Of a stretch of DNA of 64,000 nucleotides, positions 6,806 through 14,646 are shown piece by piece (within the stretch, counting starts at the first letter, position 1; every line of letters starts with the position of its first letter). The stretch is from Acidobacteriaceae bacterium (GTDB taxonomy: Bacteria > Acidobacteriota > Terriglobia > Terriglobales > Acidobacteriaceae). Below the pieces are notes generated by a model, which saw only the letters and a program-made list of their open reading frames with translations, had not been told where the DNA came from and searched no databases. The stretch spans positions 1 to 64,000 of the forward strand of contig PLXE01000054.1 of assembly GCA_003151335.1 (NCBI GenBank), given 5' to 3'. Made by a program: the position numbers and the translations under genes.

Positions 6806-9406
6806 TTACCAGGTTGACGGCAAGGAATCGTCGAGTTCGGTGGTCAGCGCCCACTCGGTGGCCCGCTGCTGCTCGCGCGTGAGTTTCACCCCGCCGCAGG
6901 TCAGGTAAAAAGCGTCATGGGCGGTTGCGCCCTCGGTGTCAATCAGCGCCACCTCAATACTGCAGCTCTGCCGGGCGAGGATGGAACTGATGGTGTGCAG
7001 CAGTCCGGGACGGTCCTGGGTGACGACTTCCAGCAAGGTGCTGGCCGGAGAACATTCCTCGTCGAAGCGCAGGCGGGTTTCGACCTTGAGCCTCGCCGGC
7101 TTGGTGTCGGACTTGAGGCGCGATTCCAGCAGCCGCTCCAGGGGAGCTTCGCCGATCACGATTTCGACAATCGACTTCTTGAAGCGCTCGCATTCCGGGG
7201 GATTCAGCTCCAGGGTGTGAAAGCGGTCTTTGAAATAGAAGCTGTCGACGATGACTCCGGCGCGATTGGAGAAGGCGCTCGCCTTGGTGATGTCCATGCC
7301 CCATCCGTAGAGAATGCCGGCCAGGGTGGAAAACAGGCCGGGGCGGTCGAGGGTCACGATGGTGAGTTCGTGCTGCCCGGCAATGCGACGTATGGCGAGT
7401 TGTGCCGGTTGGCCGCGTAGTTGCTTCGCCATCTCGAAATGCAGCAGCACCTGCTCGGGCGAGTGCGACATGAGGTAGCGCTGGGGCAGGCCATCGAGAA
7501 ACTTCAACAGTTGCGACCGGCGCTTGGGCAGCAGCGCGGCGATGCGCTCCACTTGTGCGCTGCGCTCCTCGGCGTGAAATCGCTCGCTGTCGGCGCTGCG
7601 GGTAAAGTAGTTGGCCGTGCCGGTGTACAGGCGCCAAAGGTTTTCCGCCTTCCACGCAGTGAGCGCGTCAGGATTGACCGACTTGATGTCGGCGAGGGTC
7701 AGCAGCGTCAGCATCTTCAGCCGCTCGGGGGTGCCCACTTTGTGCGCCAGTTCGCGCGCCGTCTCGGGATCGTAAATGTCGCGGCGGCGCAACGTGGACG
7801 ACATCTCCAGGTGGGTCGCGATCAATAGGCCGACGGTCTGATCGTCTTCTTCCTCCAGACCCATGCGCTGCACCGCAGCCGCAGCGAGTTGCACGCTATT
7901 GTGAACATGGTCAGTGCCGTCCATGCCTTTGCCGGTATCGTGCAGCAGCAACGCCAGAAACAGCAGTTCTGGCTGCGCCAACTCGGCCAGCAGAATGGCA
8001 AAAGGCTGCAACCACTCGACGTCATTGGTCGCCAGCCGATGCAACATCTCAATCGCGAGAATGCTGTGTTCATCCACGGTGTAGCGATGGTAGAGGTCGC
8101 GCAGGACCAGCGAGTCAATCGCCTCGAATTCTGGAATGGCGAGCGTGAGCAGGCCCAGCGAATGCATGGCGCGCAGCGCATCCGCAGCGTAGGGCAGCAC
8201 GAGTAGTTCGCGCAGATGTTCCCACAGCCGCGAGTCCAGCGGCATGGTATCGGCCAAGCCGCGGCGTGCGTTGCCCAGCCGGCGCTCGGTCTCAACACTG
8301 AGCGCGACGCCGTGGCGGGCGACAAAAGTGAAGAGCCGCAAGATCACGAAGGGATCGCGAGCGCCGGCAGTTTGCTGGAGATAGACGCGTCCGTCCACCA
8401 GCGAAAATTCTTCATTCGAGGAGCGCGAGCGCCACTGCTGAAACGAGCGGTACAGCGAAGAACGTTTTCTGGGAAGCTGTTCCAGCATCTGCCGCGCGTG
8501 CCGATGGATGGTCTTGGCATGGCGAAAGTACAAGCGCATCCATTCGGCGGAGGAAACGCTGCCGGCCTGGGTCGCGATACCACGCTTGGCCAACTCATCC
8601 TGGGCCTCCCAAGAGATGACGTTCTCGTCGCGATTGCCGCGGTAATGCAGGTAGCAGCGGGTGGAGGTGAGGAAGTCCAGCGCATCGAGGACTGCATCGG
8701 TTTCCGAATTTGGCGGCGGGTTGAGCGTGTCCGGCCACTTGCGCTCGGACGCCAGCGCCAGGATCGTCTCCAGCCATCGCGATACATGCAGGTCGCGCAG
8801 TCCGCCGGGACCTTCTTTCAGGTTGGGCTCCAGATGAAAGATGGTGTCGCCGAAGCGCAAATGGCGGGTGCGAGTCACTTCCGCCAGGCGTTGCATGAGA
8901 ACGTCCGCCTCGCGCGCCACAAGTTGTGGCAGGCCCTTTTCATGGAGACGCTCAAACAGCTTGGCATCGCCGTTCAGAAAGCGGCAGTCGAGCAGCGAGA
9001 CGGTAAACTCGACATTGTCGTGGTCGAAGCGTGCGCACTCGTCGAGCGTGCGAGTCATGGGACTGACCCGCAGGCCGGTGTCCCACATCTCCTGGCACAT
9101 ACTGCGCACCGGGTCCTTCATGCGGCCGCGCAGAGCGTCGTTCTCAGCCAGGAACAATAGGTCGATGTCGGAATAGGGGAAGAGTGCGCTGCGGCCGAAG
9201 CCACCCAGTGCGGCCAGCGCGAAGCCGCTGCGGACGGTTGCCGGGACGTGCTGCTCCCAGAGTTGCAGCGCCAGCTTGTCCACAAACTGCGTGCGGTCAC
9301 GCAGCGAGGCGCGGCCCGAGCCGGTCGCTTCGAACTCCCGCCGCAGACGCTCGAACTCTTGCCGGTACAAGGCGCGAGGACCGTGTTCGAGCGCCTGGCT
9401 GGACAT
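6806..9406 (-). CDS. glnD: [Protein-PII] uridylyltransferase / uridylyl-removing enzyme
   Basis: A protein of 866 residues, normal for GlnD, the bifunctional sensor that adds UMP to PII when glutamine is low and removes it when glutamine is high. The N-terminal nucleotidyltransferase motif is GGFGRSALFPYSDIDLLFL (metal ligands Asp80 and Asp82). The central HD phosphohydrolase motif is LLLHDTGKGMDGTDH. Two C-terminal ACT domains each start with a DRPGL motif. The start at 9406 has GGGAGG upstream; the frame extends further but through the preceding spacer. It lies 43 bp downstream of the PII gene in the order amtB-glnK-glnD, so sensor, signal protein and transporter are probably co-expressed. 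Confidence 0.95.
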   Translation of the reverse strand: MSSQALEHGPRALYRQEFERLRREFEATGSGRASLRDRTQFVDKLALQLWEQHVPATVRSGFALAALGGFGRSALFPYSDIDLLFLAENDALRGRMKDPVRSMCQEMWDTGLRVSPMTRTLDECARFDHDNVEFTVSLLDCRFLNGDAKLFERLHEKGLPQLVAREADVLMQRLAEVTRTRHLRFGDTIFHLEPNLKEGPGGLRDLHVSRWLETILALASERKWPDTLNPPPNSETDAVLDALDFLTSTRCYLHYRGNRDENVISWEAQDELAKRGIATQAGSVSSAEWMRLYFRHAKTIHRHARQMLEQLPRKRSSLYRSFQQWRSRSSNEEFSLVDGRVYLQQTAGARDPFVILRLFTFVARHGVALSVETERRLGNARRGLADTMPLDSRLWEHLRELLVLPYAADALRAMHSLGLLTLAIPEFEAIDSLVLRDLYHRYTVDEHSILAIEMLHRLATNDVEWLQPFAILLAELAQPELLFLALLLHDTGKGMDGTDHVHNSVQLAAAAVQRMGLEEEDDQTVGLLIATHLEMSSTLRRRDIYDPETARELAHKVGTPERLKMLTLLTLADIKSVNPDALTAWKAENLWRLYTGTANYFTRSADSERFHAEERSAQVERIAALLPKRRSQLLKFLDGLPQRYLMSHSPEQVLLHFEMAKQLRGQPAQLAIRRIAGQHELTIVTLDRPGLFSTLAGILYGWGMDITKASAFSNRAGVIVDSFYFKDRFHTLELNPPECERFKKSIVEIVIGEAPLERLLESRLKSDTKPARLKVETRLRFDEECSPASTLLEVVTQDRPGLLHTISSILARQSCSIEVALIDTEGATAHDAFYLTCGGVKLTREQQRATEWALTTELDDSLPSTW

Positions 9407-9449
9407 GTTTCTTACCCGCCTCCCGGGAACATTCCCGCGCCCTTGTTGG

Positions 9450-9788
9450 TCACAGTGCAGCCTCGCCGCGCTCTTCGTTGCGTATGCGGATAGCTTCATC
9501 GACGCGCGACAGAAAAATCTTGCCGTCGCCGATCTTGCCGGTGCGCGCGGCATTGGTGACCGCCGCAATCGCCTTGTCCACCAGGCGGTCGGGCATGACG
9601 GTCTCAATCTTCACTTTGGGGAGAAGATCGACCGTGTACTCGCGGCCGCGATAAAACTCGGTATGTCCCTTCTGTCGTCCGTGACCGCGGACCTCGGTTA
9701 CGGTCATGCCCTCCACTCCGATTTCCAGCAGAGCGTCTTTGACGGCCTCGAACTTCGAAGGTTGAATCACTGCTTCCAGCTTGGTCAT
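9450..9788 (-). CDS. glnK: Nitrogen regulatory protein P-II
   Basis: A 112-residue PII protein. The T-loop is complete, with GRQKGHTEFYRG followed by Tyr51 in REYTVD, the residue uridylylated by GlnD. The B-loop region TGKIGDGKIF that binds ATP/ADP and 2-oxoglutarate is also intact. Placement between amtB (21-bp gap) and glnD suggests the GlnK type, which binds and closes AmtB under nitrogen excess; the sequence alone does not separate GlnK from GlnB, so the symbol follows context. Confidence 0.95.
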   Translation of the reverse strand: MTKLEAVIQPSKFEAVKDALLEIGVEGMTVTEVRGHGRQKGHTEFYRGREYTVDLLPKVKIETVMPDRLVDKAIAAVTNAARTGKIGDGKIFLSRVDEAIRIRNEERGEAAL

Positions 9789-9809
9789 AAGCGATCTCTA
9801 ACCGTCAGC

Positions 9810-11243
9810 CTACGGCAGAGAAACCTCCCAGTAATAGCCTTCTTCGCCGTGCTGGGTGACGTCGAGCCCCTGCTCCTCGTGTTCCGCGGAGACGCGCACG
9901 CCCAGAACGAAATCGACAACTCTAAGAATGATGTAAGTGCCCACGACAGCGAGCGCAATTGCCATGGCGATGCCGACCATTTGGTTCAACATCTGGTGAT
10001 AGTTGCCGTCGATCACGCCCACAGCCAGCGCACTTCCCTGCCCGTCCTTGAATATCGGGTTGACAAGTCTGGTGGCGAAGACCCCGGTCAACAGCGCGCC
10101 AATAGTTCCTCCGACGCCATGCACACCGAAGGCATCGAGCGAATCGTCATAACCGAGCCAAGCCTTCACTCTGGCAACCATCACGTAGCAGGAAACTCCG
10201 GCGATCAGCCCGATCAACAGGGCCGGCATCGGCCCAACGAATCCCGCTGCCGGGGTGATGGCGACCAATCCAGCAACACACCCGGAGATCGCTCCCAAGG
10301 CGCTGGGTTTGCCATTGCGAATCCACTCCGCTCCCGCCCATCCGATGGCGGCGGAGGCGGCCGCGAAGTGCGTCGCCACAAATGCGCTGGTGGCCAGGCT
10401 TCCGGCGCTGAGCGCGCTGCCCGCGTTGAAGCCGAACCAGCCCACCCACAGCAGACAGGCCCCGATGAAACTGAGCACTACGCTATGCGGCGGCATGGGC
10501 TCATTTGGATAACCAAGCCGGCGGCCGAGGTAGGTCGCACAAATAAGCGCCGAGACTCCCGAGGTGATGTGCACCACGGTGCCGCCCGCGAAATCGAGGG
10601 TGGGAAAGCGCCCGCCGAGGCTGGCGTTCAGCAGACCGCCCTTGCCCCAAACCATGTGGGCCATGGGCGCATACACGAAGAGTGACCACAGCACCATGAA
10701 CAGCACCATTGCGCTGAACTTCATCCGTTCGGCAAAGGCGCCGCTGATGAGCGCCGGAGTAATGATGGCGAACATCAACTGGTAGATCATGAAGGTCTGT
10801 TGCGGGATGGTGGCGGCGTAGTCGGCATCCGGTTGCGCGCCGACGCCGCGCAGAAAGGCGTGACTCAATCCACCGAGGAAGCTGCTGCCGGAGGCAAAGC
10901 ACAGGCTGTAGGCGACGATTCCCCACAGCACTGTGATGACCGCCATCATGGCGAAGCTCTGCATCATGGTGGCCAGCACATTTTTCTTGCGCACCAGGCC
11001 GCCGTAGAACAGCGCCAGGCCCGGGCCGGTCATCATCAGGACCAGGGCGGCGCTGACCAGCATCCACGCGTTATCCGCCGAGCCTTTGGCATCGGCGATC
11101 TGCTGCTGCAATTGCGCGATGCGGTCGCCCTGCGCCGCCCCTTCGTTTGCCCCCGGAGTCGCAGCCGGCGTCGATTGCGCCACCAGAGTGCCTGCCAACA
11201 AGATCAACAGTACGAACGGGAGCAACTTCTGAACCAACCGCAT
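9810..11243 (-). CDS. amtB: Ammonium transporter
   Basis: A 477-residue Amt/MEP/Rh channel. The start at 11243 follows AGGAG at 6-base spacing and gives a signal peptide (MRLVQKLLPFVLLILLAGTLVAQ), then a Gln-rich periplasmic stretch and about 11 membrane helices. Signature blocks include ALFYGGLVRKKN, FAERMKFSAM, the region DFAGGTVVHITSGVSAL with the pore His, and DDSLDAFGVHGVGG with the second pore His. It heads the amtB-glnK-glnD cluster. I looked for a sigma-54 site in the 265-bp upstream region and found none of good match. Confidence 0.95.
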   Translation of the reverse strand: MRLVQKLLPFVLLILLAGTLVAQSTPAATPGANEGAAQGDRIAQLQQQIADAKGSADNAWMLVSAALVLMMTGPGLALFYGGLVRKKNVLATMMQSFAMMAVITVLWGIVAYSLCFASGSSFLGGLSHAFLRGVGAQPDADYAATIPQQTFMIYQLMFAIITPALISGAFAERMKFSAMVLFMVLWSLFVYAPMAHMVWGKGGLLNASLGGRFPTLDFAGGTVVHITSGVSALICATYLGRRLGYPNEPMPPHSVVLSFIGACLLWVGWFGFNAGSALSAGSLATSAFVATHFAAASAAIGWAGAEWIRNGKPSALGAISGCVAGLVAITPAAGFVGPMPALLIGLIAGVSCYVMVARVKAWLGYDDSLDAFGVHGVGGTIGALLTGVFATRLVNPIFKDGQGSALAVGVIDGNYHQMLNQMVGIAMAIALAVVGTYIILRVVDFVLGVRVSAEHEEQGLDVTQHGEEGYYWEVSLP

Positions 11244-11508
11244 GTATAACTCCTGTTGCGAGTCTGACATCGACTAAATTGAAACCGACTGGTACGTCGG
11301 CTCGCGCGAAAACCATAGTTCAGGCCTTCGAGGGGTCAGAAAATAAAGAGAGTATGCCGGCGCGTGGCCGGTGGTTCCCTTCAATTTTGCTTATGTAAGT
11401 TTGATACGCGGTTTTGCGGTGGATGAGAAATTCAAACTATTTATGGAGGCTATCAGTTCCGTTTATCGCCGTGACATCCCGACGGCAATCGCGGTATCTT
11501 AGCTGAGC

Positions 11509-11832
11509 ATGTCACCACGCAAGCTTGTGCAGATCGCCGACCCTCCCGCCCTGCCTACCATCAAGGATTACTTCGGCATGATGGCCGAAGAGCAGGCAGA
11601 AGACATTCGCAGGTTGAAGCAAGCGGCTGCGGGGAAGAACTCTGGGCCGCCGGAGAAGCAATCCGCCGACAACGCGGTACCCGATCCCTGGCTCATGCAT
11701 CCCATCCGCCCCGCCAAGCGTGCGGCGGCAAAGCGCGGCGCAAAGGGCACTACAAGGTCGGCGGCCAACAAGGCTCCCAAGAAAGTGGCAAAAAAGGCCG
11801 CCAAGAAAGCGTCGAAGAAAGCGCGGCGGTAG
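11509..11832 (+). CDS. Small protein with histone H1-like Lys/Ala tail
   Basis: A protein of 107 residues without signal peptide. The N-terminal half is ordinary and acidic to neutral (KDYFGMMAEEQAEDIRRL). From about residue 68 it becomes a basic low-complexity tail, with repeated KKA/KKVA units ending in KKASKKARR. Such tails resemble bacterial histone H1-like DNA-binding tails. No recognised domain is present. A similar Lys/Ala-rich extension occurs on the VOC protein at 38218-38766. A nucleoid or nucleic-acid role is an inference from composition. Confidence 0.6.
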   Translation: MSPRKLVQIADPPALPTIKDYFGMMAEEQAEDIRRLKQAAAGKNSGPPEKQSADNAVPDPWLMHPIRPAKRAAAKRGAKGTTRSAANKAPKKVAKKAAKKASKKARR

Positions 11833-11859
11833 CACTCGCCCATTAAACCTTTTTCGTCT

Positions 11860-11917
11860 GTCATCCTGAGCGACGAGTCGGTCGCCATGGCGACCGGACG
11901 AGGAGTCGAAGGACCTC
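11860..11917 (+). repeat. Dispersed hairpin repeat, copy 1
   Basis: The ends GTCATCCTGAGCG and GAGTCGAAGGACCT flank a palindromic core containing GGTCGCCATGGCGACC. The same ends recur at 56181-56229, and in a shorter inverted form at 51211-51243. Confidence 0.75.
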
Positions 11918-12040
11918 TATACTGCCCACTCACTCCCACCTGGCACGTTTTGATGCAGATCCAGCGATGCCAGCGCCAGCTTTTCCAGCGACGCCTGCCA
12001 GCCGCTCCTGTCCTCCCGCCGATGGTAAGATTTCAACTTC

Positions 12041-13426
12041 ATGGTTACTTTCGTTGTGCTGCGCATCGTGGTGGTGGTGTTGCTGATCGCGGCAAACGCC
12101 TTCTTCGTGGCCGCTGAATTCGCGCTGGTGAACGTGCGCGAAACGCGGCTGCAACAAATGATCGCGGCGCACCGCCTGGGCGCGCGCACCGTCCACAAGC
12201 TGCATCAGAAGCTCGACCACGTCCTCAACACCGTGCAGTTCGGCGTCACCGTGGCCAGTCTGGCCTTGGGCTGGATCGGCGAGGCCTCCATGGCCCGCAT
12301 TCTGGAACCGCTGTTCCGTCCCTTGCCCCACTCCCGGCTCTACGCGCACGGTGTCTCCGTCGTGGTGGCCTTCATGTTGATCACCTATCTGGTGGTCATC
12401 CTCGGAGAGGTTGTTCCCAAGACGATTGCCTTGCAGCGCACTGAGCGGGTGGCGCTGGCGGTCGCCGGACCGATGGATTTTTTCATGACCATCACCGCGC
12501 CGTTTCTCGCCTTCATGACCGCTTCCACCCGGATCGCCTTGCGAGCGTTTGGCATGCACCAGGTGCGCGAAGGCGGTGTGCACTCGTCTGAGGAGTTGAA
12601 GCTGATGGTCTCCGCCAGCCGACGCTTGGGAATGCTGGCGCCCACGCAGGAGGAGTTGATCCATCGCGCGCTCGAGCTGGAAAACATTTCGGTGCGCGAA
12701 ATCATGGTTCCGCGCCGCGATATTTTCTCCTTGCCGGGCGACATTTCGCTGGAAGAAGCGTTGCAGCGCGTGGTGGACGAGCAACACTCACGCGTGCCGG
12801 TTTACGATGTGCAGCGCGGCCCCGAGCACATCATCGGGGTGCTGTACGCCAAGGACCTGATGCGCTGGTTGCGCTACCGGGTGGGCCGCACCGCTTCCGG
12901 CAGACCGGTCAGCCGGCCCAGCGGCCTCGCGGTGCACCACATCATGCGCGAGGTGCTGGTGGTGCCCGAGACCAAGCCGCTCCCCGATCTGCTGATCGAG
13001 TTCAAGGTTCGCAAGCGGCACCTGGCTGTGGTGGTGGATGAGTTCGGATCGACTGCCGGCCTGGTGACGGTGGAAGACGTGCTGGAGCAACTGGTGGGCG
13101 AAATCGAGGATGAGTTCGACATCACCGAGCCGCGGCTTGCGCCGGGCGCTGCCTCGATGACCCTGGAGGGCTCGGTCAACATTCGCGATCTGGAATCGCA
13201 ATATCACATTGCGCTGCCGCGCGACGAAGGTTTCGAAACGCTCGCCGGCTTCATGCTGGCGCACCTGCAGAAGATTCCCGAGGTGGGCGACAGCTTTGAA
13301 CACCAGGGCCGCCGCTACAGCGTCGCGGCCATGGACGGACTGCGCGTGGTCAGCGTAACCATCGACGGGACGCAACCGCAGTCCCCGGTGCAATCGTCAC
13401 CGGCAACGCCTCTGGCCCAAGGATGA
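12041..13426 (+). CDS. CNNM/CorC-family membrane protein with CBS pair
   Basis: A 461-residue protein of the HlyC/CorC (CNNM) family. Residues about 1-190 form the DUF21 transmembrane domain (NAFFVAAEFALVNVRETRL; VVILGEVVPKTIALQ). Residues about 220-350 form a CBS pair (REIMVPRRDIFSL; VVVDEFGSTAGLVTVEDVLE), and about 370-445 the CorC_HlyC domain. Members are linked to magnesium or other cation export or resistance, but the older 'hemolysin' label is unreliable. The stop codon overlaps the start of the permease gene (ATGA), suggesting translational coupling with a functionally unrelated gene. Confidence 0.9.
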   Translation: MVTFVVLRIVVVVLLIAANAFFVAAEFALVNVRETRLQQMIAAHRLGARTVHKLHQKLDHVLNTVQFGVTVASLALGWIGEASMARILEPLFRPLPHSRLYAHGVSVVVAFMLITYLVVILGEVVPKTIALQRTERVALAVAGPMDFFMTITAPFLAFMTASTRIALRAFGMHQVREGGVHSSEELKLMVSASRRLGMLAPTQEELIHRALELENISVREIMVPRRDIFSLPGDISLEEALQRVVDEQHSRVPVYDVQRGPEHIIGVLYAKDLMRWLRYRVGRTASGRPVSRPSGLAVHHIMREVLVVPETKPLPDLLIEFKVRKRHLAVVVDEFGSTAGLVTVEDVLEQLVGEIEDEFDITEPRLAPGAASMTLEGSVNIRDLESQYHIALPRDEGFETLAGFMLAHLQKIPEVGDSFEHQGRRYSVAAMDGLRVVSVTIDGTQPQSPVQSSPATPLAQG

Positions 13427-14343
13427 TGCCGCGCTACCTGCTCTCGCGATCGCTGTACATGCTGCCGGTCGTTTGGCTGGTAGTGTCGGTGGTCTTCCTG
13501 CTGATTCACTTGGTGCCGGGCGACCCCATCCCGCAGATGCTGGGCGAAGGAGCCGCCGCCACTGACATCGCGGCGGCGCGTCATGCCTACGGGCTGGATG
13601 CTCCGCTGGGGCAACAGTACGTGAACTACTGGCGCGGTCTGGTGCACGGCGACATGGGACGCTCGCTGCGCCTCAATCAGAATGTCGGCCACGTGATCGC
13701 GCAAGCCTATCCCGCTACCATGGAACTGACGCTGGCGGCATTGCTGGTCGCGCTCGCCCTGGCGATTCCCGCCGGGGTTCGATCGGCGCTGCGCCGCAAT
13801 CGTTGGGACGACCGCGCGCTCAGCTTCGTCTCGTTGCTGGGATTGTCATTCCCCAACTTCGCGCTGGGGCCGATCCTCATTTTGTTCTTCGCGATTGAAT
13901 TGGGCTGGCTGCCGGTTTCAGGCTCAGGCTCGCTGGCCCACCTGGTGCTTCCCGCGATCACCATGGGAGGAGCGCTGGCCGCCATCCTTACACGAATGAT
14001 TCGCACGTCGATGCTGGAAGAGCTGGGACAGGATTACATCCGCACTGCGCGCGCCAAAGGTTTGCCCGAGCGTACCGTGGTTTATCGCCACGCCCTGCGC
14101 AATGCGATGATTCCGATTCTCACCGTCGTCGGATTGCAATTTGGAGCGCTGCTCGCCGGCGCCATCGTGACCGAGACGATCTTCTCGTGGCCAGGCATTG
14201 GGCGGCTTACCATTACGGCCATCTCCAACCGCGACTATTACCTCGTACAAGGCTGCATCTTGATGATCGGGCTGACCTATGTGCTGGTGAACTTCCTCAC
14301 CGACCTGCTGTATTCGGCGTTCAACCCAAGGATTCGGCAGTAG
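13423..14343 (+). CDS. ABC transporter permease, dipeptide/oligopeptide type (DppB/OppB-like)
   Basis: A 306-residue inner-membrane permease with six predicted helices. It starts MMPRYLLSRSLYMLPVVWLVVS, has the N-terminal LVPGDPI block of DppB proteins, and carries the EAA loop (LGQDYIRTARAKGLPERTVVYRHALRNA) that contacts the ATPase. The C-terminal ETIFSWPGIGRL is typical. No partner permease (DppC), ATPase or binding protein is present here, so it is an orphan subunit that must pair with proteins encoded elsewhere. It overlaps the CorC-type gene by 4 bases. Substrate cannot be told from sequence. Confidence 0.88.
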   Translation: MMPRYLLSRSLYMLPVVWLVVSVVFLLIHLVPGDPIPQMLGEGAAATDIAAARHAYGLDAPLGQQYVNYWRGLVHGDMGRSLRLNQNVGHVIAQAYPATMELTLAALLVALALAIPAGVRSALRRNRWDDRALSFVSLLGLSFPNFALGPILILFFAIELGWLPVSGSGSLAHLVLPAITMGGALAAILTRMIRTSMLEELGQDYIRTARAKGLPERTVVYRHALRNAMIPILTVVGLQFGALLAGAIVTETIFSWPGIGRLTITAISNRDYYLVQGCILMIGLTYVLVNFLTDLLYSAFNPRIRQ

Positions 14344-14400
14344 CGGCGGTGGCGGAAACCGTGGCGCTTCTAAAGTGGTATGGCGCCGGTCATCTTCTGC

Positions 14401-14428
14401 TTGACAGACATTCCGCCTGTGCTATGCT
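14401..14428 (+). promoter_or_regulatory. Sigma-70 promoter of the methionine operon
   Basis: TTGACA at 14401-14406 and TATGCT at 14423-14428 are separated by 16 bp, a near-consensus housekeeping promoter. Transcription would start near 14435, giving a leader of about 210 nucleotides before the first operon gene. Confidence 0.75.
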
Positions 14429-14461
14429 CTTGTCACTGGTCCTTGTGACCAGACTTTTACT

Positions 14462-14539
14462 ATGCATTTGCTGATCAATTCCCGAATGTTTATGGCCATG
14501 TGCGCCCCAGGTGGCGCCGTGCCTGCGTCGGGAGTGTGA
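14462..14539 (+). CDS. Putative methionine-rich leader peptide
   Basis: A 25-codon reading frame in the leader: ATG at 14462, TGA at 14537. After the start Met it has Met at codons 9, 11 and 13 (segment SRMFMAMC), a cluster expected for a peptide that senses charged tRNA-Met, followed by Cys. The Met codons (14486-14500) end just before the strand that can form either a protector hairpin or an antiterminator. No good ribosome-binding site is visible upstream of the ATG, which is the main weakness. The product itself would have no function beyond ribosome positioning. Confidence 0.5.
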   Translation: MHLLINSRMFMAMCAPGGAVPASGV

Positions 14540-14583
14540 TCACGCACCTAACAATCTCCCTACACTGAGCGGCCGCCTGGGGC
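14502..14583 (+). promoter_or_regulatory. Alternative protector / antiterminator pairings of a candidate met attenuator
   Basis: Two exclusive pairings share one strand. A short hairpin pairs GCGCC (14502-14506) with GGCGC (14513-14517) around CCAGGT. A longer helix pairs 14504-14515 with 14572-14583 for 12 bp (one G-T pair). The second helix uses the same bases, 14572-14577, that form the 5' arm of the terminator. Internal hairpins (GTGTG-ATCA-CGCAC at 14534-14547) lie between. Together with the Met-rich frame this is the architecture of ribosome-mediated attenuation. Confidence 0.6.
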
Positions 14584-14607
14584 TTACACCGGCGGCGATT
14601 TTGTTTT
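14572..14607 (+). terminator. Intrinsic terminator within the met operon leader
   Basis: GCCGCC (14572-14577) pairs with GGCGGC (14591-14596) over a 13-base loop and is followed by GATTTTGTTTT. It stands 40 bases before the first structural gene, so it would stop transcription unless the antiterminator helix takes its 5' arm. Confidence 0.75.
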
Positions 14608-14646
14608 AGCCCATATTTCGCTCAGACCATCGAAGGGAGATTCACC

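Noticed and set aside
8216-10685. Long plus-strand open frames (about 314 and 469 codons) opposite glnD and glnK/amtB
   Set aside because: They lie antisense to well-recognised genes, have no family motifs and arise from high-GC codon bias.
11244-11508. Sigma-54 promoter for amtB
   Set aside because: No GG-N10-GC element with acceptable flanks was found on the minus strand.
14435-14607. Known SAM riboswitch or T-box in the methionine leader
   Set aside because: I compared the leader by eye with SAM-I, SAM-II, SAM-IV and SAH consensus cores and saw none. GGTGGCGCCGTG resembles the T-box core only loosely, there is too little RNA upstream for a stem I, and the TGGC bases are paired rather than free.
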